Shown in pieces: positions 21,067 through 29,800 of a stretch of DNA of 34,494 bases. The position numbers and the translations under genes are program-made. This stretch comes from Cereibacter johrii (GTDB lineage Bacteria; Pseudomonadota; Alphaproteobacteria; Rhodobacterales; Rhodobacteraceae). The stretch covers positions 1 through 34,494 of the forward strand of contig NZ_MABH01000073.1 of assembly GCF_001720585.1 (NCBI RefSeq), read 5' to 3'. Numbering within the stretch: position 1 is the stretch's first letter; every line of letters starts with the position of its first letter. Under the pieces are notes generated by a model. The model did no database searches. It saw only the letters and a list, made by a program, of their open reading frames with translations, and had not been told where the DNA came from.

Positions 21067-21095
21067 GCTGATCCCCTACCGACAGGATGCCCGAC

Positions 21096-22691
21096 ATGGC
21101 CCCCCGCGTTCTCGTTTCCGACGAACTCTCCGAAACCGCCGTCCAGATCTTCCGCGACCGTGGCGTCGAGGTCGACTACATGCCGAAACTCGGCAAGGAC
21201 AAGGAAAAGCTGGCCGAGATCATCGGCCAGTATGACGGCCTCGCGATCCGTTCGGCCACCAAGGTGACCGAGAAGCTGCTCGAGCAGGCCACCAACCTCA
21301 AGGTCATCGGCCGCGCCGGCATCGGGGTCGACAACGTCGACATCCCGGCCGCCTCGCGCAAGGGCGTGATCGTGATGAACACGCCCTTCGGCAATTCGAT
21401 CACCACCGCCGAACATGCCATCGCGATGATGTTCGCCTGCGCCCGGCAGCTGCCCGAGGCCAATGCCTCGACCCATGCCGGCAAGTGGGAGAAGTCGCGC
21501 TTCATGGGGGTCGAGCTCTTCAACAAGACGCTCGGCGTGATCGGCGCGGGCAACATCGGCGGCATCGTCTGCGACCGCGCGCTGGGGCTCTCGATGAAGG
21601 TCGTGGCCTACGATCCCTTCCTGTCGGAAGAGCGCGCCAAGGCGCTCGGCGTGACCAAGGTCGAGCTCGACGAGCTGCTGGCGCGCGCCGATTTCATCAC
21701 GCTCCATGTGCCGCTGACCGACAAGACCCGCAACATCCTGTCGGCCGAGGCTCTGGCCAAGACCAAGAAGGGCGTGCGGATCATCAACTGCGCCCGCGGC
21801 GGTCTGGTGGACGAGAAGGCGCTGGCCGAGGCAATCAAGTCGGGCCATGTGGCCGGCGCCGCCTTCGACGTGTTCGAGGTCGAGCCCGCGTCCGAGAGCC
21901 CGCTCTTCAACCTGCCGAACGTGGTCGTGACGCCGCACCTCGGCGCCTCCACGACGGAAGCGCAGGAGAATGTGGCGCTTCAGGTGGCCGAGCAGATGTC
22001 GGACTATCTGCTGACGGGCGCGGTGCAGAACGCGCTCAACATGCCGTCGGTCACGGCGGAAGAGGCCGCGGTCATGGGCCCGTGGGTCAAGCTCGCCGGC
22101 CATCTCGGCGCCTTCGTGGGCCAGATGACGGACGAGCCGATCAAGGCGATCAACGTGCTCTATGACGGGGCCGTGGGCGAGATGAACCTCGCCGCGCTGA
22201 ACTGCGCCACCATCGCGGGCATCATGAAGGCCACCAACCCGGACGTGAACCTTGTCTCGGCCCCGGTCGTCGCCAAGGAGCGCGGGATCCAGATCTCGAC
22301 CACCACGCAGGCCAAGTCGGGCGCTTTCGATGCCTACATCAAGCTGACGGTCGTGACCGACAAGCGCGAGCGGTCGGTGGCGGGCACCTGCTTCTCGGAC
22401 GGCAAGCCGCGCTTCATCCAGATCAAGGGCATCAACATCGACGCCGAGGTCGGCCGCCACATGCTCTACACCACGAACGAGGACGTGCCGGGCATCATCG
22501 GCCTGCTCGGCATGACCATGGGCAAGAACGGCGTCAACATCGCGAACTTCCCCCTCGGCCGGACCTCGGTCGGGCAGGAGGCCATCGCGATCCTCTACCT
22601 CGATCAGGCAATCGATCCGAAGGTGGTGGAGACGCTGGAATCCACCGGCCTCTTCCAGCAGGTGAAGCCGCTCGAATTCGACGTGGCCTGA
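21096..22691 (+). CDS. serA: D-3-phosphoglycerate dehydrogenase SerA (531 aa)
   Basis: SerA catalyses the first committed step of serine synthesis, oxidising 3-phosphoglycerate with NAD. The nucleotide-binding motif is GAGNIG (150-155). The catalytic triad is R234 in NCARGGLVDE, E263 in DVFEVEP and H281 in TPHLGAST. An intervening regulatory domain and a C-terminal ACT domain (NEDVPGIIGLLGMTMGKNG) make it the long form, which in other bacteria can be serine-sensitive. Two ATGs are nine bases apart. AGG directly abuts the first (21087) but is well spaced for the second, so the start is 21096. A strong hairpin follows. Confidence 0.97.
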   Translation: MAPRVLVSDELSETAVQIFRDRGVEVDYMPKLGKDKEKLAEIIGQYDGLAIRSATKVTEKLLEQATNLKVIGRAGIGVDNVDIPAASRKGVIVMNTPFGNSITTAEHAIAMMFACARQLPEANASTHAGKWEKSRFMGVELFNKTLGVIGAGNIGGIVCDRALGLSMKVVAYDPFLSEERAKALGVTKVELDELLARADFITLHVPLTDKTRNILSAEALAKTKKGVRIINCARGGLVDEKALAEAIKSGHVAGAAFDVFEVEPASESPLFNLPNVVVTPHLGASTTEAQENVALQVAEQMSDYLLTGAVQNALNMPSVTAEEAAVMGPWVKLAGHLGAFVGQMTDEPIKAINVLYDGAVGEMNLAALNCATIAGIMKATNPDVNLVSAPVVAKERGIQISTTTQAKSGAFDAYIKLTVVTDKRERSVAGTCFSDGKPRFIQIKGINIDAEVGRHMLYTTNEDVPGIIGLLGMTMGKNGVNIANFPLGRTSVGQEAIAILYLDQAIDPKVVETLESTGLFQQVKPLEFDVA

Positions 22692-22740
22692 CACCTCCTT
22701 CGGCTGCCCTTCCGGTTTCCGGTCAGGGCGCATAAGGTGC

Positions 22741-22775
22741 GGAGGTCCGGCGCGGCCGGGCCTCCTGTCATTTTC
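22741..22775 (+). terminator. Intrinsic terminator after serA
   Basis: An eleven-base-pair stem (22741-22751 with 22755-22765, one G-U pair, loop GCG) is followed by TGTCATTTTC. It lies 49 bases after the serA stop and ends just before the ribosome-binding site of the phosphatase gene, so it should separate the two units. Confidence 0.7.
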
Positions 22776-22787
22776 GGAAGGACCGAG

Positions 22788-23519
22788 ATGCGAAGCTACG
22801 CCATCGGCGACATCCACGGACATCTGTCGCTCCTGCAGGAGATCCACGACCGGATCGCCGCAGACCGCCGGCGGACCGGGGACGACGAGGCGCCTGTCGT
22901 GCATATCGGCGATCTGGTCGACCGCGGGCCGGACAGCCGCGGTGTCGTGGAATATCTGCGGCAGGGGATCGAGCAGGGCGAGAACTGGGTGGTGCTGAAG
23001 GGCAACCACGACCGGATGTTCGCAGGCTTCCTGCGCGATCCGGCCCATCAGGATCCCGGCCTGCGCGGCGATCTTTCGTGGCTCCATCCGCGGCTGGGCG
23101 GCGGGCCGACGCTCGAATCCTACGGCGTGGCCCATGCCGCCGACCGCCCCGTGGCCGTCGTCCACCGCGAGGCGACCGCTCTGGTTCCGGCCGAGCATCT
23201 GGCCTTCATCGAGGCGCTGCCCACGCTCTACCGTCACGGCGAGGCGATTTTCGCCCATGCGGGCATCCGCCCGGGGGTGCCGCTTGCCGATCAGACCGAG
23301 GACGATCTCGTCTGGATCCGCGAGCCCTTCCTGTCCGATCCGCGCGATCATGGCGTGCTCGTCGTTCATGGCCACACGGCCATCGATGCCGTGACCCATT
23401 ACGGCAACCGGTTGAACCTCGACAGCGGCGCGGCCTATGGCGGGCCGCTCTCGGCCGTGGTGATCGAGGGTCGCTCGGTCTGGCAACTGGGCCCCGAGGG
23501 GCGCCGCCCCATCGCCTGA
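22788..23519 (+). CDS. PPP-family metallophosphoesterase, serine/threonine phosphatase-like (243 aa)
   Basis: This cytoplasmic two-metal phosphatase has the full PPP motif series: GDIHGH (D8, H10), GDLVDRGPDS (D42) and GNHDR (N73, H74, D75), followed by FAHAGIRPG and VVHGHT. Bacterial relatives (PrpA/PrpB, lambda phosphatase, ApaH-like) act on phosphoproteins or on dinucleoside polyphosphates, and the sequence does not decide between these. The frame extends upstream to 22737, but the ATG at 22788 with GGAAGG ahead places the first metal motif at the usual distance from the N-terminus. It follows the serA terminator and so is probably transcribed separately. Confidence 0.9.
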   Translation: MRSYAIGDIHGHLSLLQEIHDRIAADRRRTGDDEAPVVHIGDLVDRGPDSRGVVEYLRQGIEQGENWVVLKGNHDRMFAGFLRDPAHQDPGLRGDLSWLHPRLGGGPTLESYGVAHAADRPVAVVHREATALVPAEHLAFIEALPTLYRHGEAIFAHAGIRPGVPLADQTEDDLVWIREPFLSDPRDHGVLVVHGHTAIDAVTHYGNRLNLDSGAAYGGPLSAVVIEGRSVWQLGPEGRRPIA

Positions 23520-23530
23520 GTCCTCTTTCC

Positions 23531-23541
23531 GACGTAACGTC
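23531..23541. promoter_or_regulatory. Small palindrome upstream of the thiolase gene
   Basis: GACGT-A-ACGTC is a perfect inverted repeat in the 82-base gap between the phosphatase and the thiolase, about 60 bases before the thiolase ATG. That position suits an operator. Short palindromes also occur by chance, and no regulator is assigned. Confidence 0.25.
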
Positions 23542-23601
23542 ACCGGCGCGGCCGCCGGATCGGCGGCTATGGTGCGGCCATCCAGAGAGAAAGGCCGCGC
23601 C

Positions 23602-24771
23602 ATGTCCGACATCCTCGTCCTCTCCGCCGTCCGCACCGCCATCGGCGGCTTCGGCGGCGCACTCGCCGCGGTGCCGCCGGGCGATCTCGCCACCACCGTC
23701 ACCCGCGCCGCGCTGGAGCGCGCGGGCGTGGAGCCCGGCCGCGTGGGTCATGTGGTCTTCGGCCATGTCATCAACACCGAGCCGCGCGACATGTATCTCT
23801 CGCGCGTGGCAGCGATGCAGGCGGGCATCCCGTCAGAAGTGCCGGCGATGAACGTGAACCGGCTCTGCGGCTCTGGCGTACAGGCCATCGTCTCGGCCAT
23901 GCAGGCGCTGATGCTGGGCGATGCCGAGGTGGCGCTGGCGGGCGGCGCGGAATCGATGAGCCGCGCGCCCTATGCGCTGACGGCCGCGCGCTGGGGCCAG
24001 AAGATGGGCGACACGCGCGCGCTCGACATGATGACGGGGGCGCTGAACTGCCCCTTCGGCACCGGCCACATGGGCATCACCGCCGAGATCGTGGCCGAGC
24101 GGCACGGCATCAGCCGCGAGGATCAGGACGCTTTCGCGCTGGAAAGCCAGACCCGGACCGCCCGCGCGCAGGAGGAGGGCCGCTTCGACGGCCAGATCGT
24201 TCCGGTGGAAGTGGCCTCGCGGAAGGGGCCGGTCTCCTTCGCCCGCGACGAGCATCCCAAGGCCACCACGCTCGAGGCGCTCGCGGGGCTGCGTCCCGCC
24301 TTCCAGAAGGGCGGCACCGTGACCGCGGGCAATGCGAGCGGCATCAACGACGGGGCGGGGGCGCTGATCCTCGCGCGCGAGGGGGCGGTGCCCGGCGCGC
24401 GGCCGCTCGGCCGGCTGATCGGCTATGCCCATGCGGGCGTCGATCCCGAGGTGATGGGGCTGGGGCCGATCCCGGCGGTGAAGGCGCTCTGTGCGCGCAC
24501 CGGCCTCTCGGTCGCGGATTTCGACGTGATCGAGTCGAACGAGGCCTTCGCGGCGCAGGCGCTGGCCGTGTCGCGTGCGCTCGACTTCGATCCGGCCAGG
24601 GTCAATCCGAACGGCGGCGCCATCGCGCTCGGCCATCCGGTCGGCGCCACCGGGGCGATCATCACGGTGAAGGCGCTCCACGAGCTGCACCGGACAGGCG
24701 GGCGCCGCGCCCTCGTCACCATGTGCATCGGCGGCGGGCAGGGGATCGCGCTGGCGCTCGAGCGGGTCTGA
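23602..24771 (+). CDS. Acetyl-CoA acetyltransferase / beta-ketothiolase (389 aa)
   Basis: This thiolase interconverts two acetyl-CoA and acetoacetyl-CoA, or cleaves longer 3-ketoacyl-CoA. Catalytic residues are intact: nucleophile C89 in NRLCGSGVQAI, H345 in NGGAIALGHPVGATGA, and C375 in MCIGGGQG. Length is typical. The start ATG at 23602 follows GAGAAAGG and gives the standard N-terminal ILVLSAVRTAIG. A longer frame upstream lacks similarity. Polyhydroxybutyrate synthesis (PhaA) is possible, but no phaB or phaC is adjacent, so degradation of fatty or amino acids is equally likely. It converges on pbpC with a seven-base gap. Confidence 0.93.
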   Translation: MSDILVLSAVRTAIGGFGGALAAVPPGDLATTVTRAALERAGVEPGRVGHVVFGHVINTEPRDMYLSRVAAMQAGIPSEVPAMNVNRLCGSGVQAIVSAMQALMLGDAEVALAGGAESMSRAPYALTAARWGQKMGDTRALDMMTGALNCPFGTGHMGITAEIVAERHGISREDQDAFALESQTRTARAQEEGRFDGQIVPVEVASRKGPVSFARDEHPKATTLEALAGLRPAFQKGGTVTAGNASGINDGAGALILAREGAVPGARPLGRLIGYAHAGVDPEVMGLGPIPAVKALCARTGLSVADFDVIESNEAFAAQALAVSRALDFDPARVNPNGGAIALGHPVGATGAIITVKALHELHRTGGRRALVTMCIGGGQGIALALERV

Positions 24772-24778
24772 CCTCGCC

Positions 24779-26803
24779 CTAGCGCAGTCGCACGGCGGTC
24801 CGGGCCGAGCGGCCGTCCGCGTCGATCACCGAAAGGGTGAGGAACCCCGCCGGCAGGTCGAGCATCGTCTCGCGCCCGCCCAGCGAGACCGCGACCGGCG
24901 CCCCGTTCGCAAGCCAGGTGAAGGGGGCGGTCCCGCCCTCGACCTTCACCTTCAGCCCGCCCCGCAGCCGCTCGACCTCGGCCCCGTCGGGCGGGAAGGC
25001 CACCTGTGGCCCGCCCGTGGTCTGAAAGGCCGCCAGCCGCGAGCGGAACCGGCGGAGCGGCTGCGGCAGCTCGGCATTGCTCACGGTCAGGGCCGTCCGC
25101 GGCGGGGGCGGCAGCGGATCCAGCGCGGGCTTCAGCCGGGCGAAGGCGCGGAACAGCACCGGCGCCGCGAGATCGGCCCCGAAGACGCCCGGCACCGGCG
25201 TGCCGTCGGCCCGCCCGAGCCAGATCCCCACCACATGCTGCCCGTCGAAGCCCACCGCCCAGGCGTCGCGGTGGCCGTAGCTCGTGCCGGTCTTGTAGGC
25301 CAGCCGGTTCGCCGGCGCGCCGGGCGGCGGCGCCATGCCCGACAGGATGTCCGCCACCTGCCAAGCCGAGACCTCGGACAGGAGCCGCCGCCCCGGCGCA
25401 CCTTCGCCCTCGACATGGAGCGGCAGCACCACCCCGCCGCGGGCCAGCGCCGCATAGAGCTGGACCATGTCGGACAGGGTGACGCCCACGCCTCCCAGCG
25501 CCACGGCGAGGCCCGGCTGCCCGCCCGGCAGCACCGGCTTCACCCCCGCCTGCTCCAGCGCGGAGAGAAGCCGCGCCGGCCCCAGCGCATCGGTCAGGGC
25601 GACCGCGGGCAGGTTCAGCGACATCTGCAACGCCTCGCGCGCGCGGATCTCGCCGCGGAAGATCCGGTCGAAGTTCTGCGGCCGGTAGCCCGCGAAATCC
25701 ATCGGCCGGTCGTCGAGCAGCGTCTCGGGATGGGCGAGCCCCTCGTCGAAGGCAAGCCCGTAGATCAGGGGCTTGAGTAGCGAACCGGGGCTGCGCAGCG
25801 CCACCGTCATGTCGAGAAAGCCCTGCCGCCGGTCGGCGCGATAGGCCGCCGATCCGACCGAGGCCAGGATCTCGCCAGAGCGGTGATCGGCCACCAGCAT
25901 CGCCACCTGAAGCCGCTCGCCCCGCGCCTCGACCGTCTCGGTGGCCAGCGCCTCGAGCCGCTTCTGGAGGGCCGCGTCGAGCGTCAGCCGGTGGGTCTGG
26001 CGCAGCGGATCGGCCTTCGTCACCCGGTCGGCCAGATGCGGGGCCACGGCGGGAAAGGGCTTGCGCGCGCGTGGCACCGGCTCCTGCAGGGCGGCCTCGG
26101 CGCGCTCGGCCTCGATCACCCCCGCCCGGACGGCACGGGCGAGGACGCGGGCCCGCGCGGCCTCGGCCCGCTCCGGGTGGCGGTCGGGCCGCCGCCCCTC
26201 GGGCGATTGCGGGATGGCGACCAGAAGCGCCGCCTCGGCTGCGGTCAGCCGGGCAGGCTCCTTGCCGAGGTAGGAGATCGATGCCGCCCGGATCCCCTCG
26301 AGGTTGCCGCCATAGGGCGCCAGTCGGAGGTAGAGCGACAGGATCTCCTCCTTCGAGAGGCGCCGCTCGAGCGCCAGCGCCACGCGCATCTGCCGCAGCT
26401 TGCCCGCCACCCGGCCCGTGCCGCTTTCCTCGAGGAGCCGCGCCACCTGCATGGTGAGGGTCGAGCCGCCCGAGACCACCTGACCGTAGCGCAGCGCCTG
26501 CAGCGCCGCCCGCGTCAGTGCGAGCGGATCGATGCCGCCGTGGTCGTGGAAACGGCCGTCCTCGTAGGCCACGAGCATCTTCAGGAACAGGGGATCGACC
26601 GGCCCCGGCTCCAGCCGCCAGCGGCCGTCGGCGACGGTATAGGCCCGCAGGAGCGTGCCGTCGCGCGCCTCGACCTCGACCGAGGTCGAGAGCGCCAAGG
26701 GCGGCATTCCGGTCGCAGAAATGAAGCGGTCGACCCCGTCGCGGGCGGCGGCGGCGAGGAACAATCCCGCCGCCGCCGCAAACAGCCACCGTGCCCGGAT
26801 CAT
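24779..26803 (-). CDS. pbpC: Penicillin-binding protein 1C (674 aa)
   Basis: This bifunctional-type peptidoglycan synthase is anchored by one N-terminal helix (about residues 5-20) and works in the periplasm. The glycosyltransferase domain has EDGRFHDHGG (catalytic E81) and GGSTLTMQVARLL. The transpeptidase domain has SLLK (S341, K344), SLN (S395) and KTG (504-506). The C-terminal part, FPPDGAEVERLRGG onward, is the small beta domain specific to PBP1C. Its ATG overlaps the end of the alpha-2-macroglobulin gene as ATGA. This pairing is conserved with E. coli yfhM-pbpC, where PBP1C is thought to repair cell wall at sites of envelope damage. Confidence 0.95.
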   Translation of the reverse strand: MIRARWLFAAAAGLFLAAAARDGVDRFISATGMPPLALSTSVEVEARDGTLLRAYTVADGRWRLEPGPVDPLFLKMLVAYEDGRFHDHGGIDPLALTRAALQALRYGQVVSGGSTLTMQVARLLEESGTGRVAGKLRQMRVALALERRLSKEEILSLYLRLAPYGGNLEGIRAASISYLGKEPARLTAAEAALLVAIPQSPEGRRPDRHPERAEAARARVLARAVRAGVIEAERAEAALQEPVPRARKPFPAVAPHLADRVTKADPLRQTHRLTLDAALQKRLEALATETVEARGERLQVAMLVADHRSGEILASVGSAAYRADRRQGFLDMTVALRSPGSLLKPLIYGLAFDEGLAHPETLLDDRPMDFAGYRPQNFDRIFRGEIRAREALQMSLNLPAVALTDALGPARLLSALEQAGVKPVLPGGQPGLAVALGGVGVTLSDMVQLYAALARGGVVLPLHVEGEGAPGRRLLSEVSAWQVADILSGMAPPPGAPANRLAYKTGTSYGHRDAWAVGFDGQHVVGIWLGRADGTPVPGVFGADLAAPVLFRAFARLKPALDPLPPPPRTALTVSNAELPQPLRRFRSRLAAFQTTGGPQVAFPPDGAEVERLRGGLKVKVEGGTAPFTWLANGAPVAVSLGGRETMLDLPAGFLTLSVIDADGRSARTAVRLR

Positions 26804-29800
26804 GGGGTGACGGTCACGCGGCCCGCCCCGGTCCAGGCGCGGAACTCGGGCCGATACATGTCCTCGACCGAGGCGGCCGGATGGTGGAACGTGCCCGGCG
26901 AGACGGCGCGCACGATATAGGCCAGCCGGAAGGCCTCGCCGTCATAGCGGTCGAGCGCGGCCAGGAAGCGGTCCTGCCGGAACTCGGCATGGGCCACGCT
27001 CTCGACCGGGGCGAGCCAGTCGAGCGCATCGACCTGCCCGCCCCGCATCAGGTTCGGGTTGTCGATCTCGAAGCCCGCGGGCAGCGGGTCGTTGACCATG
27101 AGCCGCCCTTCGCCATTGCCGAAGGGCGTCACCTCCAGCCCCGCGACCAGCCGCGTGCCCGCCGCGACCGAGGCCGGATCGGCGGCCTCGCCCTCCATCG
27201 TGTAGTAGCTCCGCGCGATGGCATAGCCGTTGCCGCCCGCGGGCTCGGGCTCGGAGGGCACGCCGGTGGCGGTGACCGTCAGCACCTGCGGCCCGCCCGC
27301 ATTGGTGACCGCCACCGCCGGATCGCCGTCGTGCAGCAGCCGGACAAGCGGCCCGGTCGCGGGGGTGCCGTCGATGGCGATCCCCTCCAGATCCGGCCTG
27401 TCGATCAGCGCGTTGGTGGCAAGCAGCGTCCAGACGGCCTCCTGCGTCGAGAGCGTGCCGGTGCGTGCGGCGAGCGAGGTGGTCACCGCCTCGCGGTCCA
27501 CCGCCTGCGAGCCTGCCTCGGCCGCGAGCGTGAGCACGGTCGCCGCATCGCGGTAGGCGGTGCCATAGTCGGCGCGGAACACCTGCTGCGACTGGGCCGC
27601 GAGCGACCCGTTCAGCCGCGCGGCCGCCTTGCGGAACATCGCATCCGCCCGCAGCTGATCGCCGTAGCTGGCCAGCGCCGCCCCGAGCTGGGCCTGCGCC
27701 GCGGGCGTGGAGAAGGCATCCGCCTTCACATCCGCATAGTAGCGCAGGTCGCCGATGGCGGCCGCCCCCTCGCGCGCGAGAACCATCAGGGCATAGGCCA
27801 GCGCCTCGCCGCCCTCGTCGAAATCGGCCGAGTAGTTCACCTGGTTGCGGAGGTTGTCGAGCGCCCGGCGCATCGCCAGCTCCGGCACCTTGTGCCCCTG
27901 CGCCTTCGCCCGCGACAGGAAGTCGGTGACATAGGCGTCGAGCCAGAAGTCGCCCGACTGCGCCTGCCAGAGGCCGAAGGCCCCCTCGGCGGTCTGGTTG
28001 GTCAGCACCTCGTCGATGGCCTGCCCGATCCGCACCGACATGTCCTCGGTGCCGGGCAGGTCGAGCGCTTGGGCCACGCCGCTCAGATAGAGGAGCGGCA
28101 GCGCCCGCGAGGTGATCTGCTCGGTGCAGCCGTAGGGATAGCGGTCGAGGCTGGCCAGCAGCCCCGCGGTATCGAGCCGCGCAATCGGGCCGATGGCCAT
28201 GGTCGCGCGCCCCGTGCCGGGCACGAAGCCCGCGAACAGATTGTCGTCCAGCGTGAAGGTCTGGCCGCCCTCCAGCGTCAGCCGGTCGCGCCGCGCGATC
28301 TCGGGGTCGTTCACCTCTACCGGCACGACGAGCCGCTTGGTCAGCTGCTTGCCGTCCGGCGTGGTGAGCGAGACCTCGATCTGCTGCAGGCCCGTCCGGT
28401 CGGCCGAGACGGGCACCTCGATCCGCGCGCGGCCCTTTTCGGCCAGATCGAGGCCCGAGGGCACCGATCCGACCGTGAGGCCCGGCGAGGAGACATCGAG
28501 GCTCACTCGGCCGGCGGGGCCGGTCGCATGGGCGATCTCGAGCAGCAGGCGGCTCTGGTCGCCGGGCGCGAGGAAGCGCGGCAGGCTCGCCGTCACCACC
28601 ACCGGGTCGCGCACCAGCACGTCCTGCTCGGCATGGCCGACGCCGGTCTTCGACCAGACGACCGCCATCACCCGCACCGTGCCGTTGAAGCCGGGCAGAT
28701 CGAAGGTGGCGCGGGCGAGACCGTCGGGCCCCACCTCGACGGGGCCGGAGAAGAAGGCCACCAGCTCTTCCGTGGGAGGCGGGGCCTGCGTCTGCGCCCG
28801 CCCGCCGTCGCCGCCCGACCGCACCGAGCCCTGCGCGCCGTTCATCCCGTCGATCAGCCGTCCATAGAGGTCGCGGATGCCGACGCCGAGTTTCCTCTGC
28901 CCGAAGTAATGGTCCTCCGGGTCGGGCGTCTCGAAGCCGGTGAGGTTCAGGATCCCCACATCGACCGCGGCAAGGGTGGCATAGGCCGTCTCGCCCGGCT
29001 CCGCGCCCTCGACCTTCACCGCGACCTCCAGGGGCGCGCGGGGCGCGGCCTCGGGGGCGGTCTCGATGCGGGCCGCGAGCTTCTTCTCGCCCGGATCGAT
29101 GGCGGCATGGGCGAGGCCCAGCGCGCGGGTCGGGTTGCGCCCCGCCGCCACATCCATGGGCCGCAGGAGCGTGGCCGTCACATAGACGCCCGTCCCCCAC
29201 TCGTCCGTCACCGGCAGCTCGACCAGCGTCTCGCCCTCGCCGACCTCGACGGCCTTCATCGCGATCAGCCGGTTCGAGAGCACGGTCACCAGCGCCTTGC
29301 CGGGAGCGCGCGGCACGATCCGCAGCTCTGCCGTCTCGCCGGGCCGATAGGCGGGCTTGTCGAGCGACAGCTCCAGCGTGTCGGGCGTGGCGGTCACGTC
29401 GGCGGGCGCATACCAGCCGGCGTAGAAGCTCGTCGAGCTGGCGGCCTGGCGGCCGTCGCTGCGCTCGACGACGAGTTCATACTGACCCCAGTCCACCGGC
29501 GCGCCGATCTCGACCGGAGCGGTGCCGAGCTCCGCCTCGCCCTCGGCCACGGGCGTCCTGGTCTCGACCGGCTCCCAGGCCCAGTTGCCCCATTGCTGAT
29601 ACCATTGATAGTCGGTCTCGATCCGGTTCAGCGTCCAGCGCACCTGCATCGGCACGGGCGTCTCCTCGGGGCCCACGCCCACCAGCGCGAAGCGCGCGTC
29701 GGTGCCCTGCGCCGCCACCCCGTCGAAGAGCGGGCGGATGCCGATCATCGGCTCGGCGGGGCGCAGGCGGCGGGTGATCGTCCGCTCCACGGGCCGCCCC

